A DNA stretch of 64,000 bases. It comes from JBOGTC01 sp050692055 (GTDB lineage: Bacteria; Chloroflexota; Limnocylindria; QHBO01). The notes beneath the pieces are model-generated. The model ran no database searches. It was not told the DNA's origin and saw only the letters and a program-made list of their open reading frames with translations. A program made the position numbers and the translations under genes. The stretch covers positions 15,792 through 79,791 of the forward strand of contig JBOGTC010000072.1 in assembly GCA_050692055.1 (NCBI GenBank), written 5' to 3'. Positions 34,771 to 43,645 of the stretch are shown piece after piece. Every line of letters starts with the position of its first letter. Within the stretch, counting starts at the first letter, position 1.

Positions 34771-37281
34771 ATGCGTCCGTGGCAGCTGGCCATCAAGCGG
34801 CTCATCGATGTCGGGCTCGGGGCCGCGGCGACGCTCATCCTCCTGCCCGTGGGGATAGTGATTGCCCTGGCGATCGCGGTCGATTCCTCCGGCGGCCCAA
34901 TCTACGGCGCGCGCCGCGTCGGCCGCCACGGCCGCGAGTTCACGATGTGGAAGTTTCGCACCATGGCGCGCGGCGCCGACCGCGCGGGCCCTGGTGTCAC
35001 CGGCGCATGGGACTGGCGCGTGACCCGCGTCGGGGCCGTGCTTCGACGGACAAAGCTCGACGAGCTTCCCCAGCTGTTCAACGTTCTTGTCGGCGACATG
35101 AGCCTCGTCGGCCCCCGGCCGGAGTCGCCGAAGTACGTCGCGCGATGGACCGAGGCGGAGCGTGGCGTGCTCGGCGTTCGGCCCGGCGTCACCGGGCCGA
35201 CGCAGGTCGCATACGTCGACGAAGAGGAGCGGCTGGTGGGCGACCCCGACGAGGTGTACGAGCGCGAGCTGATGCACGCCAAGCTGGCGATGGATCTTGC
35301 CTACGTGCGAAACATCTCACTGCGCGGTGACCTGGTCCTCGTGTGGCGCACGATCGCCGGCATCTTGAGTTCCACGCGCCGCCGGACGAATCGGCCGCGA
35401 CGCCGTTATACCCTCGCCGAGCGGCTGGGGAGCATCCGCCTGCCGGCGCTTCTCCTCGACGCGGCATTGGCCGCCATGGCGGCTGCCCTAGCGGTCGGGC
35501 TGCGCATCGATCGGAACAACCTCCTCGCCGCCGCGGCCGAGTACTGGGTCTTCGTACCGCTCGCGGCCTTCGTGCGGCCTGCCGGATTCGCGGTCGCCGG
35601 CGCATATCTGCGCGTGTGGCGGTACCCCACGGTGAGCGACGCCGCCCTGATCGTGAGCTCGTTGACGGCCGGATCCCTGGTCATGACGCTGGCGATCTTC
35701 GTGGTCATGCAGCCGTGGAGCTTCCCGGGCACGGTCGGCTTCCCCCGCAGCGCGATCATCATCGAGCTCCTGCTCTCGGTGCTCATGCTGGGCGGCATCC
35801 GGCTCGGCGCGCGCATTCGACAGGAGGGCGTCGAGGCCGCTGACGCTGCACTGGTCAACGGACCGCCGCGCCCGGTGCTCATCTACGGAGCAGGCGAGGC
35901 AGGCGCCCTGCTGGCGCGTGAGATGCGTCGCAGCCGGCTGCTGCGACTCGAGCCCGTCGCGTTTCTCGACGATGACCCCACCAATCACGGCAAGCGCATC
36001 TACGGCGTTGAGGTGCTGGGAGGCCTGAGTGACCTGCCGGCGGTCACGCTGGAGCGCGAAGTCAGCGAGGTGATCGTCGCGCTGCCGCGCATCAGCGGCG
36101 CGCGCCTGCGCCGGGTAGTGACCCTGAGCGAGGCTGCAGGCATTCCGATCCGCACGCTGCCCGGCGTCGACGAGCTGCTGGACGAGACGGTCACGGTGAA
36201 CAAGGTGCGCCCTGTCCGTGTCGAGGACCTGCTCCGCCGTGAGGCGAATGACATCCCGGAGGAGCCAATGGCACAGCTGGTGCGCGGCCGCCGGGTCGTC
36301 GTCACCGGAGCGGGCGGCAGCATCGGCTCCGAGCTGTGCCGCCAGGTCGCCGCGTTGGGCGCAGCGCGCGTCATCCTGTTCGAGCGCGCGGAGACGCCGC
36401 TCTTCTACATCGACGAGGAGCTGCGCCGCCGCTTCCCGGCCGTCGAGGTGGCCGCCGTGCTCGGCGACGTCACCGACGAGCGGACGGTCCTGCGCGCTTT
36501 CGAACGCGAACGACCGGACGTGGTGCTTCACGCGGCCGCGCACAAGCACGTCCCGCTGTCCGAGGGGAACGTGGCGGCTGCCGTGCTCGCCAACGTCGGC
36601 GGGACGCGCATCGTCGCGGAGGCAGCCGCCAGGACCGGATGCGGTTCGTTCATCTTCATCAGCACCGACAAGGCGGTGGATCCCTCCTCGATCATGGGTG
36701 CGACGAAGCGTCTCGCAGAGCTCGTGGTGCAGGAGGTCGGCTGCGCGGCGTCGGGACGGTTCATCACCGTCCGCTTCGGCAACGTCCTCGGCTCGCAGGG
36801 CAGCGTCCTGGAGCTCTTTCGGCAGCAGATCGCGGATGGCGGGCCGGTGACGGTGACGCATCCCGACATGACCCGCTACTTCATGACGATTCCCGAGGCA
36901 GTACGGCTCATTCTTTACGCCGGGGCGGCCGGACAGCCGGGCCATGTCCACGTATTGAACATGGGACGGCCGTTGCGCATCGTGGACATGGCGCGCGACC
37001 TGATCCGCCTCTCCATTCCATCGGGCGAGAAGGACATCCAGATCGTCTTCACCGGCCTGCGTCCCGGCGAGAAGCTGGAGGAGACGCTGTTCGGTGCGGG
37101 AGAGGACGCGATCGCCACCGAGTCACCCTGGCTCCTGGTGGCGCGCCAGACGCAGCCCACGGACCGATACGGCTCTTCCGCCAGCCAGGCTGCCCGCGAG
37201 ATGGAGGAGCTGGCCCGACAGGGCGCCGACGAAGCGCTGAGGCGGCAGCTCGTCGGCGAGGGCGTTCCCTCGACTGCATGA
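34771..37281 (+). CDS. Fusion of monotopic phosphoglycosyl transferase and PglF/CapD-like nucleotide-sugar dehydratase
   Basis: 836 residues. Residues 1-205 are a bacterial sugar transferase: a reentrant helix near 10-33, WKFRTM, the catalytic Asp-Glu dyad in KLDELPQL (97-98), GPRPES and RPGVTGPTQV. Residues 220-340 hold about four helices, 365-500 a first nucleotide-binding fold (LIYGAGEAGALLA), and 505-836 the extended SDR dehydratase with VVVTGAGGSIGSEL and a Met-Lys active site in ISTDKAVDPSSIMGATKR. It would both make UDP-4-keto-6-deoxy sugar and load a phospho-sugar on undecaprenyl phosphate. The domains are in one continuous frame with no internal start needed. Confidence 0.9.
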   Translation: MRPWQLAIKRLIDVGLGAAATLILLPVGIVIALAIAVDSSGGPIYGARRVGRHGREFTMWKFRTMARGADRAGPGVTGAWDWRVTRVGAVLRRTKLDELPQLFNVLVGDMSLVGPRPESPKYVARWTEAERGVLGVRPGVTGPTQVAYVDEEERLVGDPDEVYERELMHAKLAMDLAYVRNISLRGDLVLVWRTIAGILSSTRRRTNRPRRRYTLAERLGSIRLPALLLDAALAAMAAALAVGLRIDRNNLLAAAAEYWVFVPLAAFVRPAGFAVAGAYLRVWRYPTVSDAALIVSSLTAGSLVMTLAIFVVMQPWSFPGTVGFPRSAIIIELLLSVLMLGGIRLGARIRQEGVEAADAALVNGPPRPVLIYGAGEAGALLAREMRRSRLLRLEPVAFLDDDPTNHGKRIYGVEVLGGLSDLPAVTLEREVSEVIVALPRISGARLRRVVTLSEAAGIPIRTLPGVDELLDETVTVNKVRPVRVEDLLRREANDIPEEPMAQLVRGRRVVVTGAGGSIGSELCRQVAALGAARVILFERAETPLFYIDEELRRRFPAVEVAAVLGDVTDERTVLRAFERERPDVVLHAAAHKHVPLSEGNVAAAVLANVGGTRIVAEAAARTGCGSFIFISTDKAVDPSSIMGATKRLAELVVQEVGCAASGRFITVRFGNVLGSQGSVLELFRQQIADGGPVTVTHPDMTRYFMTIPEAVRLILYAGAAGQPGHVHVLNMGRPLRIVDMARDLIRLSIPSGEKDIQIVFTGLRPGEKLEETLFGAGEDAIATESPWLLVARQTQPTDRYGSSASQAAREMEELARQGADEALRRQLVGEGVPSTA

Positions 37282-39494
37282 CATCCGCACCGGGAGCCTG
37301 GACGGGGCAACGGCGGACGCTTGCGCTCGGCTTGCAGGCGTGGACGTTCGCGTTCGTGGCGCTCTTCGGTGGGACGGTGACCGCCCAGCACGCCACGCTG
37401 CGTGCAATCGTGATCGTCGGCGTGTTCGTGCCGCTGGTCGCGTGGGCCGTGCTCCGGCTGCGCGGACCGCGCGACGGCATCGACATGGCGATCCTCGTTG
37501 GCCTGGCCGCGCACGCCGCAGTCGCGCTGGCCAGCCTCGACGCTCAGGGCAGCCTGGAGGCGTTGGGCGCCGCGATCGGATTCGCCCTCCTCTTCTGGTT
37601 CATGCGGCAGGTGGGGGCCTCGCCGCATAACCGGCGGCTCGTCGCCATCTCCGCGTGTGGGGCCATCACGTTCTGGCTGGTGCTGACCGCGTTCGCATGG
37701 ATCATCGAGAAGGTGGCATGGGTGACGGCCACCGGGACGATGCCCGAGCTCGAGTCGCGTCAGGCGTTCGTATGGGGGTCACCGAACACCCACCCGATGC
37801 TCGTGCTCCTCGCCGTGCCGTTCGTGCTCTGGCTGCCGCAGGGCCTCCCGCGGAGGATCATGGCCGGGCTGCTGATGGCCGCAGCGGTCATCGTGGTGCC
37901 GCTCAGCATGGGCCGTGCCGGCTGGCTCGGTCTGGCCGTCGCCGCAATTGCCCTCGAGCCGCTCCACGGGTGGCCGCTCAGCCGGGCGGCCGCGTCGAGG
38001 CTCGGATGGTTGCGGCCCGGGCGCGTGATGGCCACGGCGGCGCTGGTCCTGGTCCTCGGCTGTGCGGCGCTCGTGACGACGATGCCCGCGGCCGTCATGG
38101 CCAACGCTCTGGGCCCTCGAGCGTCAATCTGGGCGCAGAGCGTGGCGCTGTTCGGCGCGGACCCGTTGACCGGCAGCGGACCATCGACCTGGTCGTGGGC
38201 ACGTCTCCAGCACGTTCCCGACTTCGCCGACCGGGTGGGCGTCACGTACGCGCACAACGTGCCCCTGCAGACCCTGGCCGACGGCGGCTTGATGCTCGGC
38301 CTGGCGCTGGCCCTCGTGCTCGGGGCGTGGGGAGCCGCCACGTGGCGTCGCTGCCACGAGCTGGATCGCGCACAGCGCATCGCCGTCGCCGTGCTGGCGG
38401 GATCGGCCGCCGCATCGCTGCTCGACGATTTCAGCTTTCTGCCGGCCGTGACCGCCCTCGTGGTGACCATCGCCGCCTGGGTCGTGGCGTACCCGACATC
38501 GCCCGCTCCGCACCCGAGGATCGGGGCACGCGGGCTGGTCCTCCCGCTGGCCGTCGCCGCGCTGGGCCTGGTCTCGCTGCCCGCCGCGGCCGGCGTCGCG
38601 ACCGCTAGGCTCCACTCCGCCGACGCGCGCGCCGCATCGGTCGCCGGGTCGTGGGACGTCGCCCAGCGGCAGTTCGCCGCGGCGGCCGCGCACTACCCGG
38701 CGAATCCGTCGTACCGGCTCGGTCACGGGCTGGCCCTGTACCACCTCGATCGTGTCGAGGAGTCCCGGGAGGCATACGAGCTGGCCCGATCGCTCAATGT
38801 CGGGGATCCGAGGCCATGGGGGGCGCTGGCAGCACTGTCAGCCGATGCCGCCACCCGCGAGGCGCTCCTGGAAGCGGCCGCCCGGCGCTCGAACGACGCG
38901 CAGTACGCATATCGCCTGGCCAAGAATCTGGCGGCAGACGGCAGCGCATCCGACGCCGCCTGGTACCTGGCGATCGCCGCTGTCCTGGAGCCGAGGATCC
39001 ATGGCGTAGTAGGCGATCCGAGCGATCTCGTCCGTGACCGCCTGCCCGCCGCCGTTCGGCTCACCGGAGCGGCCGCGCGCGGCGATCCGGCCGAGGCGAT
39101 CTGGAACGCCGACCTCGCGGCTGGCGCGATTCCGGTTGGAGGTCCGCCTTCGTGGCACGCCGTGGCTGCCGGCAACAGGGGGGCGCTTGATGACGCGGAG
39201 CGCTGGCTGGACGCCGCTCGCGCGCAGGATCCACATGCGGCCCGCACGTGGGAGGCGGTTGCCGCGATCGCCCGGCTTCGTTGTGACGTGGCGGCCGAGC
39301 AGCGTGCGCTGTCGGCCATCGACAAGACGCGGGACCGCGACCCGCTTGAGCCGGCAGGGTCCGTGCGCGTGACCCGCAATGGCATCTACGGCGAGCCGGA
39401 GCTGGGCGACTACCAACCGCTCGCCGAGACGGCGTTTCCCGACCTGGAGCGCTGGCCGCTCGGTCTCGTCGACCTGCCCGCGTGCGACGGCTAG
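37278..39494 (+). CDS. O-antigen ligase/polymerase (Wzy_C) with C-terminal helical-repeat region
   Basis: 738 residues. Residues 1-430 hold about 12 helices with the Wzy_C core: SMGRAGWLGLAVAAI, LTGSGPSTW and YAHNVPLQTLADGG, the periplasmic loop pattern of ligases/polymerases. From about 440 to 738 the protein becomes soluble and Ala-rich with TPR-like helical pairs (WDVAQRQFAAAAAHYPANPS; LGHGLALYHLDRVEESREAY). It polymerises or transfers the repeat units. ATG 37278 overlaps the fusion gene's stop (ATGA). A long upstream frame is out of character and rejected. Confidence 0.87.
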   Translation: MTSAPGAWTGQRRTLALGLQAWTFAFVALFGGTVTAQHATLRAIVIVGVFVPLVAWAVLRLRGPRDGIDMAILVGLAAHAAVALASLDAQGSLEALGAAIGFALLFWFMRQVGASPHNRRLVAISACGAITFWLVLTAFAWIIEKVAWVTATGTMPELESRQAFVWGSPNTHPMLVLLAVPFVLWLPQGLPRRIMAGLLMAAAVIVVPLSMGRAGWLGLAVAAIALEPLHGWPLSRAAASRLGWLRPGRVMATAALVLVLGCAALVTTMPAAVMANALGPRASIWAQSVALFGADPLTGSGPSTWSWARLQHVPDFADRVGVTYAHNVPLQTLADGGLMLGLALALVLGAWGAATWRRCHELDRAQRIAVAVLAGSAAASLLDDFSFLPAVTALVVTIAAWVVAYPTSPAPHPRIGARGLVLPLAVAALGLVSLPAAAGVATARLHSADARAASVAGSWDVAQRQFAAAAAHYPANPSYRLGHGLALYHLDRVEESREAYELARSLNVGDPRPWGALAALSADAATREALLEAAARRSNDAQYAYRLAKNLAADGSASDAAWYLAIAAVLEPRIHGVVGDPSDLVRDRLPAAVRLTGAAARGDPAEAIWNADLAAGAIPVGGPPSWHAVAAGNRGALDDAERWLDAARAQDPHAARTWEAVAAIARLRCDVAAEQRALSAIDKTRDRDPLEPAGSVRVTRNGIYGEPELGDYQPLAETAFPDLERWPLGLVDLPACDG

Positions 39495-40228
39495 GAGGCC
39501 GGAGGACGGTGGAGGCGACCTGCGAGATGAGAGCGAAGCGGGCGCAGTACGGCCAGGGTCGGGTAGAGCATGGGCGTCGCTCGGCCCAGCCGTCGCGCAA
39601 GCGCCGGGATCAAGCCCACGGCGCGCAGCTCCCCCACCCAGCCCGGGAAGAGCCGCGCGATGCGGTGCCTCGACAGTCCATGCACGGCGGGATTCATCGG
39701 GTTGGCGTATCGCACGTCGTACCAGACCAGCCAGCCGTCCGGTCGCAGGACGCGCGCGATCTCAGCCGCCACGGCCTGCTCCAGCTCGTCGCTCGGCAGC
39801 GAGCTGAACAGCGTGCTCGCCACGGCGACGTCGAAGGAGGCATCCCCGAACGGGAGATCGTCTGCCGAAGTGGCGAGAAACCGGGCGTTCAACGCGCGCG
39901 CTCTCGCCCGTTCAACGCGTTCCTCAAGGAGGTCCACGCCGGTCCATTCGAGCTGCAACCCTCCGCCCAGGGCGAGCTCGGCGGTCCGGCCGTCGCCGCA
40001 GCCGAGGTCGATCACCCGCGCACCTGCATCGGCGACGGAGGCCGCCAGGTCCGCGAGGAGCCGCGAGCGGTGATCCGATGCCAGCCGCGCGTACCCAGGG
40101 TTAGCAGCGCTCCACAGCGCGTCTCGCCCCACGGACGCATAGCCGGCGTAGGTCGCCCGCACGTGATCGAGGATCCCCGCACGCCGCTGGGATTCGAGCC
40201 AGTCCCGGCGTTGGTCTCTCCGTACCAT
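39491..40228 (-). CDS. Class I SAM-dependent methyltransferase
   Basis: 245 residues, Methyltransf_11-like. Motif I is VIDLGCGDGRTAEL, followed by the acidic WTGVDLLEER, ATSADDLPFGDASFDVAVAS and ARVLRPDGWLVWYD. The likely substrate is a sugar or lipid of the neighbouring polysaccharide system, inferred only from position. It converges with the O-antigen gene so tightly that the two stops share CTAG (39491-39494). It starts from ATG 40228, close to the divergent HTTM pair. Confidence 0.85.
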   Translation of the reverse strand: MVRRDQRRDWLESQRRAGILDHVRATYAGYASVGRDALWSAANPGYARLASDHRSRLLADLAASVADAGARVIDLGCGDGRTAELALGGGLQLEWTGVDLLEERVERARARALNARFLATSADDLPFGDASFDVAVASTLFSSLPSDELEQAVAAEIARVLRPDGWLVWYDVRYANPMNPAVHGLSRHRIARLFPGWVGELRAVGLIPALARRLGRATPMLYPTLAVLRPLRSHLAGRLHRPPAS

Positions 40229-40260
40229 CTACCCATCGATTCTGCCCCAAGGGCGGCTGG

Positions 40261-40266
40261 TACGGT
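40261..40266 (+). promoter_or_regulatory. -10-like TACGGT for a leaderless start at 40273
   Basis: TACGGT, 6 nt, then GTG 40273; no Shine-Dalgarno. Confidence 0.5.
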
Positions 40267-40272
40267 ACGGCG

Positions 40273-40632
40273 GTGACCACATCGGCGCTCGGCCACACCG
40301 AGACTGGCTGGAGGCCGCGCAGCATCATCGCGGCCGCGTTCGTCGTGTCCTTTCTGGTCGTGCAACTCACGGTCCCCATCCTGGCGTTGACCGGCCCCAG
40401 GCCAGCGCGCTTCGGCTGGCACATGTACACCACCCTCACCCCAGTGCCAGACGCGTGGATCGAGGATGCGACCGGTGAGCTGGATCGGGTCGCGGTCGAT
40501 CAGCTCCTTCTGCGGCGACGATCCGAGGCCGACCTGTCGGACGTGCTCGTCCGCGAGCTGTGCCGCAGACCCGGAGCGGCGGCCGTGATCACCGAGCGCG
40601 CGGACGAGCGGATTCGGACGGTCTGTCGATGA
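40273..40632 (+). CDS. Small single-pass protein, putative partner of the HTTM protein
   Basis: 119 residues. One membrane helix (about 17-40) is followed by PARFGWHMYTTL and an extracytoplasmic tail with two cysteines. The RFGWHMY motif is reminiscent of the HRFSWHMM-like segment that follows the membrane domain in vitamin-K-dependent-carboxylase-type proteins. It is translationally coupled (ATGA) to the HTTM gene. No defined family; the partner role is inference. Confidence 0.6.
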   Translation: MTTSALGHTETGWRPRSIIAAAFVVSFLVVQLTVPILALTGPRPARFGWHMYTTLTPVPDAWIEDATGELDRVAVDQLLLRRRSEADLSDVLVRELCRRPGAAAVITERADERIRTVCR

Positions 40633-41837
40633 ATCGGCTCAAGGACGTGGTCGAGCGGACCGTCAGCTCCCGGGCCGCGGGACTGGCGCGCATGGCGGTC
40701 GGGCTGGCGGCGGCGGTCAAGGCGGTGGAGCTCGCACCCGTTCTCACCCGCTTCGCGGAACCGGGGCCGCTTCGGATTCCGTACGCCGAGGGCCTGCCGA
40801 CGGTGGCCGATCTCCCGGCAGCCGCCGTCACCCTGGTCTGGCTGCTCGCGGCACTCGCCTTCGCGGCCGGGGCGACGACCGCAGTGACGGGCACCGTTCT
40901 CGTCGTGGTGCTGGCGGCAGTGCTGGCGAGCGACCAGCAGCTGTACAGCAATCATCTCTATCTGCTCACGCTGCTCGTCGCCCTGCTGACGCTCGCGCGA
41001 GCAGGCGCCGCGCTCTCGGTGGATGCGCGTCGAGGAGGCGGCCGCGATCGGATCGCGGACTGGCCGCTGCAACTGGTGCGCGCCCAGGTGAGCATCGTCT
41101 ACCTGTTCGCGGCCCTGGCGAAGGTGACGGGCGTGTACCTGTCGGGGAGCGTGGTGGCCGTCACGTTGCGGCGCGACGGCCCCCTGGCCATCCCGGCCGA
41201 ATGGCGCGTCTTCGAGCTGATGGCCGCCGCCGCCATGCTCGCCATCCTCGTGGAGCTGTGGCTGTCGATCGCGCTGTGGCGTCCGCGCTGGCGGCCCGCC
41301 GCGTTCGCGACGGGCTTCCTCATGCACGTCGGGATCGCGGTCTGGTTCGCTCCCACCATCCAGCTCGTGATCTTCTCGCTCATCATCCTGGCCCCGTACG
41401 TCCTCTTCCTTGATGCGCAACCGGCCAGTCGAGTCGCGGTCTGGGACGACTCCTGCGGCTTCTGCCGCGGAACGATCGGCTGGGCACGAAGATTGGACTG
41501 GCTGCATGCCATCCGCTTCGTTCCCGGATCGGACACGGCTGCGGTCAGGGCCCTCGGCATCAGCCAGGAGGAGGCCGATCGCGCGCTCCAGCTGCGCTTC
41601 GGTGGTGTGAACGTCTCTGGGTTCCGGGCCGTTTCGGCAATGCTCGAGGTGCTGCCGGTCTCGTTCCTGTGGGCGCCCTTGCTGAGGCTGCCACCGGTCC
41701 GAGCGGTGGGCGACGCTGCCTATCGCCGGGTGGCGCAGCGACGCATGTGCAGCGTCATGGCGGGCCTCCAACCGGCTCTTGCTGCGGCGGCGAATGTCGC
41801 CGACCGTGGCGTGGCTTCCGAGCCGCCGACCGGGTGA
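40629..41837 (+). CDS. HTTM domain protein fused to a DCC-type thiol oxidoreductase domain
   Basis: 402 residues. Residues 1-265 carry several membrane helices with HTTM-type patterns: LYSNHLYLLTLLVALL and LVRAQVSIVYLFAALAKVTG, in which the lysine is conserved in this superfamily. Residues 272-385 are a DCC (DUF393) domain with VWDDSCGFCRGTIGW, a CxxC redox pair. This HTTM-DCC order is known in environmental bacteria but the reaction is not. It depends on the small protein upstream by overlap. It may modify or oxidise a membrane-associated substrate. Confidence 0.8.
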   Translation: MNRLKDVVERTVSSRAAGLARMAVGLAAAVKAVELAPVLTRFAEPGPLRIPYAEGLPTVADLPAAAVTLVWLLAALAFAAGATTAVTGTVLVVVLAAVLASDQQLYSNHLYLLTLLVALLTLARAGAALSVDARRGGGRDRIADWPLQLVRAQVSIVYLFAALAKVTGVYLSGSVVAVTLRRDGPLAIPAEWRVFELMAAAAMLAILVELWLSIALWRPRWRPAAFATGFLMHVGIAVWFAPTIQLVIFSLIILAPYVLFLDAQPASRVAVWDDSCGFCRGTIGWARRLDWLHAIRFVPGSDTAAVRALGISQEEADRALQLRFGGVNVSGFRAVSAMLEVLPVSFLWAPLLRLPPVRAVGDAAYRRVAQRRMCSVMAGLQPALAAAANVADRGVASEPPTG

Positions 41838-41870
41838 CGATGAGCCTAGTGCCCTCAGGCACCAGATCTG

Positions 41871-41876
41871 TACGGT
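41871..41876 (+). promoter_or_regulatory. -10-like TACGGT for a leaderless start at 41883
   Basis: TACGGT, 6 nt, then ATG 41883. The same hexamer and spacing as at 40261. Confidence 0.5.
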
Positions 41877-41882
41877 TGCGCC

Positions 41883-42758
41883 ATGTCTGAGCAGGTCCGT
41901 ACGCTGAGTCGCCCGACCGACGCCGCTCGCATGCCCGGCTATACGTCGCTGGCGAGGGCATTGGTCGGCCTGCTGATCATCGGCCCGGTGCTGGCCTGGA
42001 GCGTCCAGGCGCTCGTGAGTGGCTGGAACTTCGTGGACCTCCATGTCTACCTGGGGGCGGCCGAGAACCTCGTACGTCACGGCAACCCCTACCTCGCCAG
42101 TGACGCGACGACCGATCTGCTGCACTATCACTACGCGCCGTGGTTCGCCCTCCTGTTCGTGCCATTGCTGTCGCTTCCGCTCGTTTTCACCGAATGGATC
42201 TGGGCCGCGGCGCTCCTCGCGGCGATGGTGCCGGCGCTGATGGTCTTTCGCGGTGATGGCATGGCTGCCGCACCGCTCGCAGTCCTCATGGGCGCGCTGC
42301 TCCTGGGCCAGGCGATGGGCGGCAACGTGCAGGGCGTGCTTCTTGCGCTCCTGATCTGGCGCCTCGACAGGGTGGATGGGCCAGTCTGGGTCGGCCTCGC
42401 CGCCAGCTTGAAGGCGATCCCGATCCTGCTCGTCCTCTATTACGCCGGCCGCCGGCAGTGGCGAAGGGCGATGATCGCGGGGGTGGTGACCGCAATCCTC
42501 GTGGGGCCCATGCCCCTGTTCGACATCCCGCCCGACAATCTCTGGCCAGGGGTCACCGGCCTCTATGCCATCTCCCCCGTCCTGTGGGTCGCCTCGGCGA
42601 TCATCGCTGCAGGCTGCGCGCTGCGGCTCGCCGGGGGCCGATACGGCCGGCTGGCGGCCGCGGTCGCCATCGTCGCCGCCCTGCCGCGCCTCTACCCATT
42701 CGACATCAGCTGGCTGCTGCTTGGCGTCCCTCCCTCACGCAGGGACGACTCGGCATGA
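41883..42758 (+). CDS. Short GT87-like (DUF2029) membrane glycosyltransferase
   Basis: 291 residues with about eight helices. The catalytic-type loop is VDLHVYLGAAENLVRHGNPY followed by HYHYAPWFALLFVPLLSLP; GNVQGVLLALLIWRL and LAASLKAIPILL match its paralog at 29009 (GNIQGPMLAMLVWGM; IAASLKVVPIAL). It overlaps the next paralog by 4 nt. Membrane enzyme predicted to use polyprenyl-phosphate sugar; unproven. Confidence 0.72.
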   Translation: MSEQVRTLSRPTDAARMPGYTSLARALVGLLIIGPVLAWSVQALVSGWNFVDLHVYLGAAENLVRHGNPYLASDATTDLLHYHYAPWFALLFVPLLSLPLVFTEWIWAAALLAAMVPALMVFRGDGMAAAPLAVLMGALLLGQAMGGNVQGVLLALLIWRLDRVDGPVWVGLAASLKAIPILLVLYYAGRRQWRRAMIAGVVTAILVGPMPLFDIPPDNLWPGVTGLYAISPVLWVASAIIAAGCALRLAGGRYGRLAAAVAIVAALPRLYPFDISWLLLGVPPSRRDDSA

Positions 42759-43645
42759 CCCTGCTCGATCGCGTCCGCTCACGGCGCTTCCTGCACGACG
42801 CGCTGGCCGTGGCGGGGATCATCGTCGTCGTGTTCGTGTGGTGGCTGATCGGCTTCAACGACTACCAGCACGATGCGCGCGCCTACTGGACCGTCGAGCT
42901 GTCCGACCCGTACGCCGCGGCCGAGGTCGGCGGCAAGGATGCCTACCTGTACTCCCCCCTCTTCGCCCAGCTGACGTCGCCCCTGACGCTCCTGCCGTGG
43001 GAGGTCTTCCGCCCGCTCTGGGCGGCGGTCAACCTCGGCGCCCTGGTCTGGCTGGCGGGACCGATCATCGGCGCGCTGCTGCTGGTCGTCCCCGGATCAC
43101 CGCTGATCGACGAGGTCGGCACCGGCAACATCCACCTGCTCATCGCGGCCGCCATCGTCGCCGGCTTCCGCTACCCGCCTGCCTGGGGATTCAACCTGCT
43201 GACCAAGGTGACGCTGGGCATCGGCCTCCTGTACTTCGTCGGGGCACGCCAGTGGCGGCATCTCGCGCTCGCGATCGGCCTCACCGCAGCCATCAGCCTG
43301 GTCTCGTTCGCCGTGGCCCCCGGCCTGTGGCTTGCCTGGATCGAGGTGCTCATCACGAACAGCGGTGCGCGGATCCCCGACGACATCGCGGTGATCCCTG
43401 GCTCGCTGGCGCTGCGAACGGCCATCGCCGGGATCATCGCCATCGGCGGCGGCATCCTCGGCTGGCGCTGGACGGCCGCGGTCGCGGCCACGCTGGCGCT
43501 GCCGGTCCCGTGGTCCTCGGGTCTGAGCGTCCTCGTCGCCGCCATCGCGCTCTGGCGCTTTGACATGCTGCGCGAGCCACGCCGGCCATTCCGCACCCAC
43601 CTTCGACCCAGCACACCAGGGCAACGCGAGGCCCAGACGGCGTGA
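42755..43645 (+). CDS. Short GT87-like (DUF2029) membrane glycosyltransferase
   Basis: 296 residues with about eight helices. The extracytoplasmic loop has DYQHDARAYWTVELSDPY and AYLYSPLFAQLTSPLTLLPW; EVGTGNIHLLIAAA parallels GNIQG in the other members. It is more divergent than the others. ATG 42755 overlaps the preceding paralog's stop, and its own stop overlaps the next gene's GTG start. It ends in a hydrophilic tail of about 25 residues. Confidence 0.72.
   Translation: MTLLDRVRSRRFLHDALAVAGIIVVVFVWWLIGFNDYQHDARAYWTVELSDPYAAAEVGGKDAYLYSPLFAQLTSPLTLLPWEVFRPLWAAVNLGALVWLAGPIIGALLLVVPGSPLIDEVGTGNIHLLIAAAIVAGFRYPPAWGFNLLTKVTLGIGLLYFVGARQWRHLALAIGLTAAISLVSFAVAPGLWLAWIEVLITNSGARIPDDIAVIPGSLALRTAIAGIIAIGGGILGWRWTAAVAATLALPVPWSSGLSVLVAAIALWRFDMLREPRRPFRTHLRPSTPGQREAQTA

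Noticed and set aside
36336..37277. 314-codon upstream extension of the O-antigen gene
   Set aside because: It overlaps the dehydratase domain in another frame and is Arg/Gly-rich; the coupled ATG 37278 fits the membrane protein start.
40500..42131. 543-codon minus-strand frame antisense to the HTTM gene
   Set aside because: Composition is typical of antisense (Arg/Gln/His), without motifs, and three convincing plus-strand genes occupy the region.
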